A DNA stretch of 64,000 bases from Aphrocallistes beatrix. Lineage: Eukaryota > Porifera > Hexactinellida > Sceptrulophora > Aphrocallistidae. The stretch is taken from assembly GCA_963281255.1 (NCBI GenBank), contig OY725504.1, forward strand, positions 2,666,001 to 2,730,000. The letters run 5' to 3'. Positions 14,101-29,100 of this stretch are shown in pieces. Position numbers and translations under genes: made by a program. The stretch's first letter is position 1, and each line of letters opens with the position of its first letter. Under the pieces are notes generated by a model, which was not told the origin of the DNA, made no database searches, and saw only the letters and a list, made by a program, of their open reading frames with translations.

Positions 14101-17100
14101 TTGTATTCCATCCAGAGTTGCGAGCGGGCAGAAATTTTAATAAATCCTGCCCGCGGCCCAGCCCGCAGCCCGGCCGGCAAACCGCAACCGGCCCGCAAGA
14201 ATCCAGAACATTTGTTTTGCCATACAAACCTTCGTGCCCCATATAGAGTATGTATTGACAAAGCCGATCAGATTAAAATTTGGCATTTTTTGAAAAGTTA
14301 CTCTTCAAAATTGAACGACTAGGTGGGTTTTTGGGTGAGGAAAATTCTAAGAAGGGCATCTAGGATACTTTTTGGGATGGATACCAAATTTCAACATTCT
14401 TCCTATTTCAAATGGGTGCGTACATTTCGTTTGTCTGTCATATACACAATGTAATAGTAATCTAGTATAAAATTAATTTCGACCCTTGAATAGATAATAC
14501 ATGTAAACTCTATGAGTCCAAAAGCCCAGGCACTATTATTGGAGTTGGAATACCAAAAGGTATGAAGAATGTGTCTAGAGATCTGGCTAGACATTTTATT
14601 TGAAATTTCATTCTGAAGGGGTGTACCATCCGAAAAAAAATTGCATTTCCAAATATCATCAAATATTATATGGAACCTTTTTCAATCAAGTAACATTACT
14701 ATTTTGTTGTTCCTATTAAAATGGAGCGAAACAAGCTTACTTCTGTTAAAATCGACTCATAATATAGTAGTTTAATTTCCGAGATGACCGTCATTTGTCC
14801 AAAAATCTATATTTCATGAAAATAAAATTCTTTTTCGTCATTGGAATATGACAGTTAAAAGACAATAAGACAACCCCTTCCATGTTTTATTCTTCAGCAA
14901 TCAATAAGTTAAATATAGGATATCATCGAAAGTTATCATATGTTTGTCACCGAAAAGACCTGAAAAATAGAAGGCCAGTTTTAGCACAAAATTTAAGTAG
15001 ACTGAGATATAAAAAACCGTATACGATAGACCTTGTAAAGGTATTATTACCATATTCAAACATCATATCAGGGTATGCAATTCAGCTGTCAAAAACTTAT
15101 ATATCATCATGTGATTGCGCAATAGGCTCTTTTTCGTGCGAAGAATACTGCTATTCTAGTTCATTTTAAACAATGTTATCTCCATGTCTAATGTTTAATT
15201 TTTTGACAAAAATCACACAACAATAGCAAGGATATAATCCCAAAAATCTGAAAATCTTAATTAGAATGTCTATGCATTCCTCAGTTGCTATGGGAACATA
15301 AATTGAATTTTTAAGCCATAACTCAAAATGTATAGATCATAGAACAGTATTATTATTATTATATTAGAAGTAATGCCTTGTGGATTGAATAATATAAGTT
15401 TTTAGTGTTTACAATCTATACTTTTTGAGTTATGGCTTAAAAAAATCAATATTTTGTTTCCATAGCAACTGAGGAATGCATTGACATTCAGATTAATATT
15501 TTCAAATTTTTTGGATTAAGATATTTTTCTATTGTGGTACTATCAAAAAATCATGCATTAGAAATGCAGATAACAAAATTTAAAATGAGCTAGAATAGCA
15601 GCATTTTTCGCTTCTAAAAAGAGCCTATTGTGCAATCACATGATGATATATCAACTTTTTGACAGCTGAATTACATACTCTGATATGATGTTTGTATATG
15701 ATAATAATACACTTCAAAGGTCTATCGTAACCAGATTTTCATTTATCGGTCTAATTAAAGTTTGACTGCCTTAAACTGGCCTTTGGTGACATACATGGCC
15801 GTGTATTAAGTAGGTCATGGTGGGCATATGATAACTTTCGATGATATCATATATCTAACTTATCGATTACTAAAGAATAAATAATGGAATATGGAAGAGG
15901 TAGTCATTATTGTCTTTCAACTGTCACATTCCAATGGGAAAAAAGAAATTTCTTTTAGAAAATTGCGATTTTTGGACAAAATGAAGGCCATCTTGGAAAT
16001 TATATTATAGCATGAGTCGATATTGGCAGATGTGGGTTTATTTCGCTCCATTTCAATAGAAACAACCAAATAGTAATGCAACTCGATTGAAAATGATTTT
16101 TTAAATATTTCATGATATTGTGGAATTCACATTTATCTGATGGTACCCCAATTCAGAGAGAAATTTCAGGAGAATATCTGAGCAGATCTTCGTCAGAAAT
16201 GCAGGTTGGATTATAGAGCAAATTCCAGTCTAGAAACATCCTTCATACCTTTTGGTACTTCGAACAGAAATGAAAGTGTCTGGGCTCTTGGGTTTTATTG
16301 TTTTACTAACTAATCAAAATACTGCGGTTTTGTAGTAATACAAATTATGACAAATTTAGTATTATTCCAATATTTATAACCGCGGGGGTTACTTTATTTC
16401 CTAGTAAATTGTCATGGATGTTCCCCGCCAAAAGTAGCAATATCCTACTTGGCGCACTAAGCAGAATTCATAATTGGCACCAAACAAGTGAAAAACTATT
16501 TTGTGAGTAAGGTATCCAGGGATAGGTATTTCTTAATAGCTTGGACAGTTTACTACGAAGTAGGATGTCCACAGGGAAGTTTACTTCAAGGGAGCAGATT
16601 ACTTCGTTACACAGTGTACGAATTAGCTAACATGCGTGTATCTATAAAAGTATAAGAGGTTATCCTGTTTATATAATTAACAAAGTAGATAAGTCAGTGT
16701 TCAACTTCGAAAGTAATTAATTCATTACTCAAGTTTAATATTAATTTTTAAGAAAGTATTTCAATAAATGGAAAACTAACACATACATGTTTATATTTTA
16801 CTAAGTTTGGAAAATACGTCAAAATTGTATTGTTGAGTAATCCTTAGCGAACATAACGTCAAGTAAGATAATTATATATATTCCTGTTCTAGTAGAAGGG
16901 CTCATCTTTTATGAAAAGATAGATTATGATAATGGTGATGTATTCAATATTGAACCTAGGATAAATGCAGCAAGTTAAAATTGGCAAAAGTCCTAAATTT
17001 GTAGTTGTTAGGCTAAATTAGGCTAAATTTGTAGTTGTGTAACAAAATACATCAAAAGACCTCTTTGAAAGTTTTGTTTTTACCTAAAATGCCCGCTAGT

Positions 17101-20100
17101 TTCAATAATTTTGAAGCGGAATTTTTAAAAATAGCTCCCTGGGTTATAATGTTGCAATTTAGGTAAAAAGTCCCAAAAGGGTCGGTTGAGGCATGGCCTA
17201 CTAAATACACGGACCAATAAGTCCCCGAGGAGGCATTTTATTTAATATTAATTCGCAAGCAAAATCAAAAACTGTGTATGATAGACCTTTGAAATTGATA
17301 ATTATCATATATAAACATCATATTACTAGAGAATGCAATTCAGCTTTCAAGAGGTTAATATGACATTATGTGATTGTACATTAGGATCTTTTTAGTTCGA
17401 AAAATGCTGCTGTTCTAGCTGATTTAAAACATTACGATTCACATTTATTTTGCTTAATTTTTTAATTAAACAGCAATAGGGAGACATTATCCCCCAAATC
17501 TGAAAATTTTGATTGAATTGTATAGGGATTTAGTAATATTACTTCCTCTGATATCTACATTCTAAACATTTTAAGTTATGGCTTAAAAACGAATATTTCC
17601 ATTGTAACGCAGAAATGCATAGACATTGAAACACAATTTTCAGACTTTTGGGAATAATGCTTTCCTATGAAAATTTCAAGCAGGAACAATGTTTAAAATG
17701 AACTAGAACAGCAGCATTTTTCGTACTAAAAAGAGCCTATTGAGCAATTACAAGATGACATATCAACTTTTTGATCCTCTGATATGATGTTTGTATATGG
17801 TAATTTTACATTACAAATTTCTATCTCACACGGTTTTTGATTTACTATCACAATAATTAAACTTTAACCTGTGCTAATACTTGAATTCTATTTTGATGAC
17901 ATCCTCGGAGACTTTCAGGCCGTGTATTTAGTAGGCCATGGTTGAGGCTTTTTGGTACAGATCTACAAACTTTAACCTCAATTTTGTTCAAAATCGGTCA
18001 TATTTGTTATATCTAAATTTTCATATTTGTTATATCTAAATTTACCTGCAGCACAATTTAACCTTTACAAAGTTACTGACACAATGTCTCATTGAATTAA
18101 AAGTGAAATTAGTTTAGGTACATATTATACGTATATATTCTATAAGATAACATAACATTTCGTAAGAATATGGCCATAGTATAGAGTTTCTATGACAAAT
18201 AGTTTTCTCCCATTTCGGGGGATACAGTATATTACATTTACAATATTTAATTAAGTATTGATTGTGTGAAGACTGTCATAATTATTATCCTATTCTTTTC
18301 GTAGAGTGAGAAAAGTAAAGAAATCACAACAAAATAAAATAGCTTAGAATAAATAAATAAAGGTATATAGATACTAATTTACAAGTTTTCGACAAAGCTG
18401 GAATTTAGTCGTTAATAATTAGGCATGGGGTCAGAAGGGCTTAAGCTCATTTTATAGTCCAGGACAAATCCTGAATTTAGGGGCAATCGAGAAATTCGAG
18501 AAGTATGAACATTTTTAGTGGTTTTGAGTTCTTGGAGGTTTCCTTGAGCAAAATTAAGCCCATGCCACTTTAGCATATTTGGGCAATTTTTTTAATGCAA
18601 GCTTAAATATTTTGGGGGCGCCTGAATTTTTCGGACAATTCCACATTCAGGAAATCCTAATAAATGATCATGTAGTGTTGAATTATGTTTATTTGAACTC
18701 ATGGAATATAGTGGAGCAAAACAAGGAGTCACTCGATGGGGTTACTAGGAGGTTTGAGATTGAAATGTTGCACATTCCTGCGTCGTCAAGGAAAATTTTC
18801 AGCTCGAATATGAGCATGTGACCCCTCAAATTTCTCCAAATTTAACACTAAATACGAATATCAACATTCAAACCTAATTGAGTATGTTATGGCTGGTTCT
18901 AACGAGATTGGCAGGTTACAGTATGTCCCAAAATTATTGGCAGTAAGCTTTAACTTCGTGTAGTATTAAACATAAGTTTAGGAATAGTATTATTATTTCA
19001 GAATGATTTCATTTATGAGTTTTCATCCTATTTAGGCACTATTTTGAGTGACACTATCATACCATGCGGTTAACCGCACCTTTTCTAGAATGCAAACTCA
19101 TTTTTTGTAGAAATCTTGTGAAAATCCCAGCAACTGTCTACCACACTATAGCAATGCTTTCTTAATTACTTCTGAATTTAGTTATGCAAATATCCAAGTA
19201 TGTCTATTTATTTTAGTTGTGGAATTTTTGAGTATTTGTTAAAGGATTCAGCAAGAAATAGGCTTTGAAAAATAATCAGATTTTGCAATGAAAATTTTTT
19301 AAAATAAATTATATAATTGTACTTGAGTTTAATCCTAACTAGGAGACCTAATTATTAGTTAAACTGTTACTTTAATCAAGGCAAGTATAAATTGTGAATT
19401 TTAACCCTGCACAGACTAGGCATATTGAAAGTGAATTGAAAGTGAAAATGAAATTGGGGTCATCGCTATTTATACTTTTGAAGCTAAGTTGTTGCAGGGT
19501 AATAGGGAACTCATAATTTTTTGCATTGCCATTTTGTGCTACAATTACAAACCTAATTTTGACTTTCAAAGCCTACAATATCTTGCTGAATCCTTTGAAC
19601 AAATACTAAAAATTAAAACAACTAAATGATATCCACATACATGAATATTTGCATAACTAAATTCAGTAGTATATAAGAATGCATTACAATACTGTGATAT
19701 ATATCTGCTGGGATTTTCAAAGAATTTCCGCAATAAATGAGTTTGTATTCCAGAAAATGTACTAGTTAACCGCAAGGGATGATAGCGTAAGTCAAGATAG
19801 TGTATATATAGGATGAAAACTCAACAATGTAAATAAAATCATTCTGAAAATGTAATACTCTTCCTGAACTATGCCTACGTAATATTACACGAAGTTAAAG
19901 TTCATTGCCAATAATTTTGGGAAGTACTGTAACTGTTCATCCCGGCCAATCTCGGTAGGACCAGTCAATAACATACTCAATTAAGTTTGAATGTTGATGT
20001 TGATATTCAGCGTTAAATTTGGAGAAATTTGAGGGGTAAGGGTAGCATGCTCATTTCGAGCTGAATAAATTCCTTGACGACGCAGGAATGTGCAACATTC

Positions 20101-23100
20101 CAATCTCAAACCTCATAGTAACCCAATCGAGTGACCCCTTGATTTGCTCCCTATATTCCATGAGTTCAAATAAACATAAATCAACACTCTACATGATCAT
20201 CTATTAGGATTCTCTGAATGTGGAATTGTCCGAATTATTCAGGCGCATCCAAAATATTTAAGCTTGCATTAAAAAATTTGCCCTACATGCAACATGGTTC
20301 AGGTGCCCTCAAACTTCTCAATTTATCGGTTGAACCCCTCGTGGTCCTGGACTATTTTAAACTTAGATGGGCTTAAGTCCATTCGAACTTGAGCCAATTT
20401 TTTATAAACTCAAGTCCTTTTAATAAGGATTTAATGAAAGCCCTTTTGAGCTTTTTGAACCATTTCTGGGATTTACTAAAGGCTTAAGCCAGGACAGTCC
20501 TTTCTAAAAGGGCTTGCACTTGGAGTTAAGCCCTTTTTTAGGAAAAGACTTTGTCCGTATTTAGACTTAAGTACTTTCGAAAAGACTTTGCTGCATGCGC
20601 TATTATTATTACTAAACAATAATAATAGCCACCTATTATAGATAATTACAAATAAAACGATTATGTGAGGGTGGGAGCCCGGGAATGTTATAGAGTCGAT
20701 GAAGTTCAGTATGATTATATAGTACATAATCACCTAGGAATACATTGTATTCTATGCAAAAATATTCGACGCTGATTATCTAAAATCGCCATTTTATGGA
20801 TGAAAATGTTATTGATTCTATACTGAAAATTGCCACTAAGCACATAGAAATCCCCCCCCAGTACACCTAGATTATATTTCCAAACCTTATCAGTTGTTCT
20901 AGACATCTGGAAAACAAAAGCACACATGTATGCAACAATTGAGATTAAATTACGTTAATAGATGTTAATAAAATCGAGTAATTATATACAGTAGACATAA
21001 GTCGAACATATTTTCAATCCCCCTCGGTTTTTTTATAAATAACCTTAAAGTTGATCCTCGGCTTCCACATTCAAATCTACTTATGTATCTTCTAAGATTC
21101 TAGTTAATTTCTAACTTTTAATGGCAATTAGCGATTTGAATAGTTCTACTCGAATTTTTAGATTTTGGAACATTTTGAGAAAATAAAGACAAAAAATTTT
21201 CCCCTACTATTTGTTATATGTTTCGGTTCTCTGGAGTTCTATGATTTTCAGCTTACAGCATCATAGCACAATAAAGTTGTGACCAACTACTGGGAATAAT
21301 AATGATTTATGTATTATTGAATGATTACTAGTTATCCCGAACAGATACTGATTTCCCTTGTTGGTTCGCGAGAGCAATATCAACTGTACGTGTATACAAT
21401 AATCAATTTCAAATCTAAAGGTACTTGAATTTAGTATATTATTATGTGCGATACTAATCCCAGGATCGAGATTCCGGGATTGAGGAGTACTTCAATCCCG
21501 AAATCCTGGATTGGAATCCCTAGAGACCCTCGACTAAAACAGAAATGGTTATTTTTAATCAAGATACTGGTTAAAACACACTATATGTAGGGAATGTAAA
21601 TAACATTTAACAAAAGAATATTACCTAAACGCTAACTACATGAACACAGATAAATAGAATTTACATTATACTCAAAAGGCAAGTTGGTCACGAAATATAG
21701 CAAATAATAATAGTTAAAAATAGCTAATCAAGTCTATTCTAGAGCAAAATGTAGTAAAATGCTCTGGTTGGTGAGTACTATAAAAGATGTGCTTTACTCA
21801 AATTTTCTTCAATTATTCTATTCAGCACAACTTGGAAAACAACTTCGATGTTGCTGGTATCGGTTGCTGTCGTAAAATGAGGAAAAATGTGCTTATCCTT
21901 GTTGGAATTCCTTTCCATGAACAGATCCTTAACATGCTCTCCTGCTAATTTGGGATCACGTTCAGCTCCTGTATCATAAGAAGCATTATTAGTAAATGAC
22001 TAAATTCTTTGATTAATCTCTTAAAAATGACAATGGATTGATGCCAACACATGTCAACACAAACACATCCTGGTATTTTTAAGAACTGTACAGATATATT
22101 TATCGTAACTCTGATCTATTATGGTTAAACATTTAGACAAAACGTCAAATAAATACTACCAAAATTAGGTTAGTCAAGTAAGGGCGTACCAGATAAGAAT
22201 ATCATAAGTGGATAACTAAAGAGTTTGCATCAAAACAAATATCCAAGGATTAGCATAAAAATATATATTAGAATATCTCAATTTTAATTGCTTCTACGTA
22301 TATCCTGCAGCCTCAGAAACTGAAAAGTTGCCTTAAATCCATGCAGGATAGACAATAACAATGTACTATCGGCATATACAAACATGGTAACAAAGTGCAT
22401 ATATTAGTGTTAAAATTTCGATTAGTCATCATATCATTGCGTAACATGCCATATTAAGGAAGAATTTAGTATTCTAACCTTTTTCCGACCTACTTACAAG
22501 TATAAGCGTTATTAATGCATGATTTTAGTATATGTACTTAAAGTAGTGTTGGGCAACCCGTGGCCTACGAGACAAAATTTGATGGGCGGCGACCTCTTTT
22601 CAAACACTATAATTGGGCCCGCCTAATTTTTGTATGAAATTTTCGCTAAGTATATTATATTTTCTACAATTATAATATAATTGAAGCAAATGATTCAATG
22701 TATCTTACTTAGTTATTTTTGCTTTTAAAGTATAATATTTGTCGTTATACCTTCCAAAGGTTTCTAGTGAGCCAACTTACTATAGTACCATAATGACCAA
22801 TAAATGAAACGACTAGAGTTTTTTCCTCCTCATCTCTCTCCTGCCAAATATCTCACGATTAACAATTTATATCTGTTATGAAAATAGTATTTGACATTTA
22901 TGTACAATTCGGATATTGTTTTGTTGTAAGTTCCGCGTTATACATAATACAAAATCTCTCAGTTCTTGATACGGCCATAGCGATGTGGGCATAGCAAGAA
23001 CTGACATATTTTGGGGCTCGCGAGAAACCACGTGGGCCTCAAGTAAGGTGGCCCACCAATTACTTAAAGTAATAAAAATGTTCTCCCCGACTTCTGAATT

Positions 23101-26100
23101 CATGATTCACCGTGCATCACTGCCATCCTATCCTGTGTCAATAATCTCCTTTCTTAGCTTCTTAACAACAGGCTGCTCATCAATGACTCCAAAACTGAGT
23201 TCCGAGTAATCGGTACCCGTCAAAAAATCTCAAAGGTCCACATTGATAGTATCCCTGTTTGCGATTTTAATCTAATCTCGACATCCAAAGAAGTATAGAA
23301 CTTGTGTACTTGATTATACAACGACTTTTGCTTCTCTTGCTTCTACATCATCTATAATATCTGTCGAATCATGAAGTATCTCCGCCAAAGATTGCGAAAC
23401 TCTAGTCAACTTTCTTGCAACATCTCGTATTGATTATTACAACAGTATTTTATATGGTTTTCCCTTATCAAGAACCACTCCATCGTCTCCTCTTCTTATT
23501 ACCTTCCAGTTAAATGGAATAACCTGACTGCCTATACTATCTCGGCTGAATCTGGACATATCATAAAAATTGTAGTAGTAGTAGTAGTAAAGTTATCCTT
23601 ATTATATATATATACATATACTCTAACCGGACAAAAGTATTTGAAATCCTTACTATTTTCCATCATAATTAGTCATAAAGTGGGTCTATTCATGGAGAGA
23701 AGCGTAATCAAACTGTGACAGATACTGGAATTTCGATTTCAAATTCATATTCTACACATTCGAATTACTCAGGTTTGAAGCCTTCAATTGCCATATTCAT
23801 TCATAAGTTGAATTATTATCAATCTATGTCACTTTGTGCCACTTTTACTCCCATTACCATTAGACATGATGATGAGGAGTGGCACAAAGTGGCACAGTTC
23901 GATGCATCTTAGCCTTGGAAATGAATACATCAATAGAAGGCATCTAACTTGAGTAATTCGAATGTGTAGAATATGAATTTGAAATCGAAATGACAATCTC
24001 TGTAACAGTTTGATTACATTTCACTCATGAATAGACCCACTTTATAACTAATTATGATGGGAAATAGTAAGAATTTCAAATACTTTTGTCCGATTCGAGT
24101 ATATATGTAACGCATTGATTGAAGAAACTGCAAGGCACAGACAGTTGATTTGGGGCCTGTTGGAGTCTTTTGGCAATGGCTCCACTAAGTTCTGACCTCA
24201 CACAAAAATGTCGACTCATCATGGAATTATGATGTCATAGTTACCATATAATTAGAAATCTCAGTTTTTCGACTTTAACTCAGCCATTTTAGGTGATAGA
24301 AGGCTGAAATTTTGATAGAATGTATATACGTATTAATATATCTCAAAAATGGTACAACTATTATCAAAAAATGAAGACTCATCATTCTATTATGACCATC
24401 ATTACGCATCAAAAAGTGAAAAATTGACAAATTAGGTGACTTTTCGAGTGGTATCAATTACAACAGCAAGACGTATAAGTATTTAGAGATGTTATTTAAC
24501 TTATAGCCCAATCAACTTTCGATTTGACCTGAAAAAATTGCAATATAATTTATTCCAATTGTTTTCTACCTACAAATAACTCTAGAATGACATACTAAAA
24601 ATGTGCTACAATCTAATTAGTGTAAATTCATATATATGCTCAACAGGCCAGGTCATCGACTGGACAAACCATATCTGGAAAAAGATTATGCAGAAATGTG
24701 CAATTTATTCTCAATTATAGATTTCCTCTTTATAATTCTGGTATGTCAAATGCTGTAGCTTTTCGCAGCACTGCGTCCAAAATTATTTATGACTTTAATG
24801 ATCTATTCAACAACTGCGATTGTGAAACTGAGAAGGTCTGGATTATTGGAATTGCAGTTAAGATTATGACGAACAGGTACTAATTTAGTAAACAAATTCC
24901 CAAAATATGCTAGATTGAGTAACCCCAATCGGGCGCAAGGAGACTCAGCGGATTCAAAGTGTCCGCAAACCCTGCAGCACAAGCAAGCGAAGCGCGCTTG
25001 TATATTTTAATAATAATAATTTTAACTTCTAATAGATTATTATGATTTTTATTACCCGCAAATTTGGATAATATACGCTGTAGATTTGATATAACTTTTT
25101 CCCCAATGTACCTACACAAATTCTTGAGCCCTTAATAGTTTCTGCAAAAACAGCGAATGAAAAAGAAAAAGGTTAATTATCAATAAATCCGATGAATAGG
25201 ATAGTGAGCTATTCAAACGTTACGTAGCGCTGAGATTAACTCGCTACTTTTACTTGCTACCTATTACCTTTCTAGTTTTTTGGAAGAAAAAGGGTAATGA
25301 AATTTTCTGGATGGTGAGCAGAAAAAAGTAACCAGTACATTTCCCTGACATCTTAAGAAGCTGGACATAATTAACATTAAAAAAGTATTTCCTCAAATCA
25401 GCAATTATGGATGTTGGTTCCATTATAACCAACGCATTTGGGCGAACCCCAAAAACTAGGTCTTAGTCATGGTTTCAAAAATAATCCTGAAATAGCAAAT
25501 TTTATTCGACAACTGATGGTCATACCCTTTTTACCCACATCTCGAATATAGGGTGTCTCAAAATTATTGCGGGGTTGTAAAATAATAACTTTAGAATTAA
25601 TACACTTAGAATAACGTTCTATTTACCAATATAATTCCCTGACAATTCTATACATTTCTGAATGCGCATTGGCATCCCTAAATACAATATTTCTAAAATA
25701 TCAGGGTCGATTGATGCCCAAGCATTTTCTAGCATTTTTTCCAAATCATCAACGTTGACAGCAGGCTTCATCTTGTCAATCTTATCCTGAACGATTGACC
25801 AAATATTCTCAATTGGATTGATATCCGGAGAGTTGCCTGGCCACTTCTGTTTCTCCCAGAACCCAGGTAAGTTCTGTCGCACTAATCTTGAGTCCTTCTA
25901 GCTGTGTGAGCCGGAGCTGCATCCTGCATAAAAATTGCCTTGGACATGTCTGGTATCATTTTCCTTTCTAATATCCCTCCGATTTCATCTGTTCTACGCA
26001 ACGCATGAATACATGGCCCTTCTAGAATCTCGTCTACATAATATTTCGCATTAATTGTCTGTTTTTGATGGAGTGTAGAAAGCGCTTGATAGCTCACCAT

Positions 26101-29100
26101 GCCCCAAACCATCACTTTTGGGGGAAATTTAACAGTTTGGCGGGGAGTTACTTGTGCATTGTCTTTTGCCCATATTCGATCGTTCTGTGCATTCGATGGG
26201 TGAAATAATTCATAGGGAGACTCGTCTGACCAGAGTATGCGTTTCCAATCGTCAACTGTCCAATTCACCTTATCCATGCAGAAGGTTAGCCTGTTTTTCT
26301 TATGAAATTCTGTTAGTTTGGGGGTTTTTGGGCTTTTGTAAGGGTGAACTTTTAAATCCTTGGTCAAATACCGGTGTACCGTGTCTTTAGAAACAGCATT
26401 TCCCATGTTTGTAAGTTTCTTAGCCATAGAAAATACTAATTCTTAATAGTAAGATAGGAAAAAATCGTCATCACCAGGAAATATATGCAGCCTCCGTTTA
26501 AACGAAGGTATGTATCTCAAAAAAGAACAATTCGATAGCAAGATCATGTTTAAAGGAAATAATTATTCTATCTGATAGTACGAATAATTTAGTGCAGCAA
26601 TTTTAAAATTGGCTAGAAATTATCCAATTCAGCGGTCGCTATGGAATTTAGGATAATATCAGATCATTTGTAAGATAAATGTTGAAAGTATAGAGTTGAT
26701 GATATCAAGTACGGTTTTGTGAAATCTCCATTTAGTGAACAGCTCCCAATGTGTTGCGATCAAATATTACCTAATGAGGATGTGAAGCGAGAAATTCTTC
26801 CTCAGGTTTCATGTTAGAAATACTAAAGGACCTACCAGGTGTAGTAAATTTGGATCATGTATGGGGTTATTCAGGGGTGAATCTGGGATTTGTCTAGCGG
26901 ACAAGGGTAAGGGCGAGCGACGGGAATGAGAGTTCTGGGGACAAGACTCCCAAATTATTTTTTTTAAAGTGACCGACCGGAAAGGGGTCTGGGATCCTGT
27001 CCCCAGAGGAAATTTAAGAAATAGAAAATTGTCAGAAATAATCCTAAATAAGCTATTGCGTAAAAATATGATGACTAATCATGATTTTGACAACCGGATA
27101 GGGGTACTTTTATATAATCTTATATACATATGTTGTTCATAAATTCTTAAGGTATATATATCATGTAAATTTTTGTTTTTAACTTTCATATTATTACCGC
27201 TATTGACTTTATCTTACCCTTAACTTAAAATCAGTGAAATAACCTCGTAGTATTAGTATATAGAAGGCTATGCCCGAACTGCTAGTTCTATCCAATTTAA
27301 AATGTGTACCATGTTCATCTGATTCTCTCTTCAATCGTAGTATTGCCTGCATTGTATGGATCATTGCGCCTTTAATAATTTAGACATTCCAAATTGGGAT
27401 TTACCGATATGTATACTGCAAAAGCATATGGATCCAAAATATATTAAAGATCCATATTAGATTCTCATAAACAAATGACTTATAGTCCAGGACCACTTAG
27501 GATCAACCGATAAATCTGAGAAGTATGAACTTTTTGATGGTTTTGAGCTATTGGGGGTCTCTTTGACCAAAATTAAGCCCATGCCACTTTGGCATGTTTG
27601 GGCAATTTTTTTTATCCAAGCTTAAATATTTTTGGGTTGCCTGAATAATTCGGACAATTCTGCATTCAGGAAATCCTACTAAATGATCATGTAGAGTGTT
27701 GATTTAGGTTTATTTGAACTCATGGAATATAGGGGAGCAAAACAAGTGGCCACTCGATGGGGTTACTAGGAGGTTTGAGATCAGAATGTTGCACATTCAT
27801 GCATCGTCAAGGAAAATATTCAGCTCGAATATGGTCATGTGACCCCTCAAATTTCTCCAAATTTAATGCTGAATACGAATATCAACATTAAATTGAGTAT
27901 GTTATGGCTGATCCCACTGAGATTGGCAGGCAATAGGCATTAACAGTCAGGGGGTGGTCACAGGAATTTTCTAAATCGGGGCGAGGCGGGGCCAATAAAA
28001 ACATCCGAGCCGCAGAATCAAACTCGGGGCAAATGCCTCGGATTGTCTCCCCCTCCCTGGGACCGCCCCTGTTTATAGTACGTCCCAAAATTATTAGCAG
28101 TGAACTTTAACTTGTGTAATATTAAACATATGTTTAGAAAGAGTATATTATATTTTCAGGAATACTGCATTTACGCGTTTTCATCCTATATATACACTAT
28201 CTGAGTTACACTACCATAGCATGCGGTTAAACAGCTCCTTTTCTAGAATCTAAACTAATTTTTTGTTGAAACTTTTTGAAAATCCCAGCAAAGTAGAGCA
28301 ATGGATTCTTATATACTACTGAATTTTGTTATGGAAAATATTAATGTATGTAAATACAGTGGAAACCGGTTATAAGAACATCGTTGGGAGTTGAAATGTC
28401 TTATAACCGATATGTTCTTATAACATTTCGGTTATAAGAACATGTTCTTATAACCGATATAAGAGGTCAGATATGTCGGTTATAAGAACAAATTTTGTTC
28501 TTTTTATCGTTTATAAGAACATCTATTGTCGGTTATAAGAACATATTTTGCTCATTTTATCGTTTATAAGAACATCTATTGTCGGTTATAAGAACATATT
28601 TTGCTCCTTTTATCGTTTATAAGAACATCTACGTATTGTTGGTTATAAGAACATGTCAGAAATTACAAAATTGGTTGTGTATGAATGAAAAAATGAGAAC
28701 TTGACTCTAATAGTTCTAGAAATTATTGATAGAATGTTCTTATAACCGATATTATATGTTCTTATAACCGACATGTTCTTATAACCGGTGTTCTTATAAC
28801 CGATATCCACTGTATCATTTAGTTGTGTATTTTTTTAGAATTTGTTAAACGATTCATCAAGATATAGTAGGCTTTGAAAGTCAGATTAAGGGGCCGTATT
28901 AACTAACATTTTAAATTCGTACTTAAGTTCGAACTTAGTACTTAAGTACCAAGTTCGAGCTTAAATTGTATTCACTAAGATCAGCTTAAGTTCGAACTTA
29001 AGTACGAACTTTAAGTAACCTAGTTTAGCACTAAGTTCGAACTTCTCGTTTTTCCGAGATTAGTATTCGCTAAGATTTAAGTTTGTGCTTAAGTTTAAAC

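Noticed and set aside
4959-21968. Exons 9b and 9c as remains of separate tandem G-alpha genes
   Set aside because: No P-loop, switch I, switch II or NKxD exon was seen between 56282 and 21969 or between 21777 and 5150, and both exons keep intact frames and phase-matched acceptors. The gap at 31801-32000 leaves a small doubt.
24698-24883. 61-codon frame with several cysteines
   Set aside because: No family recognised, no splice or promoter context, and size expected by chance in AT-rich DNA.
28390-28650. CRISPR-like spaced repeats
   Set aside because: The units GGTTATAAGAACAT occur in both orientations with short irregular spacing inside a TA-flanked MITE in an animal intron.
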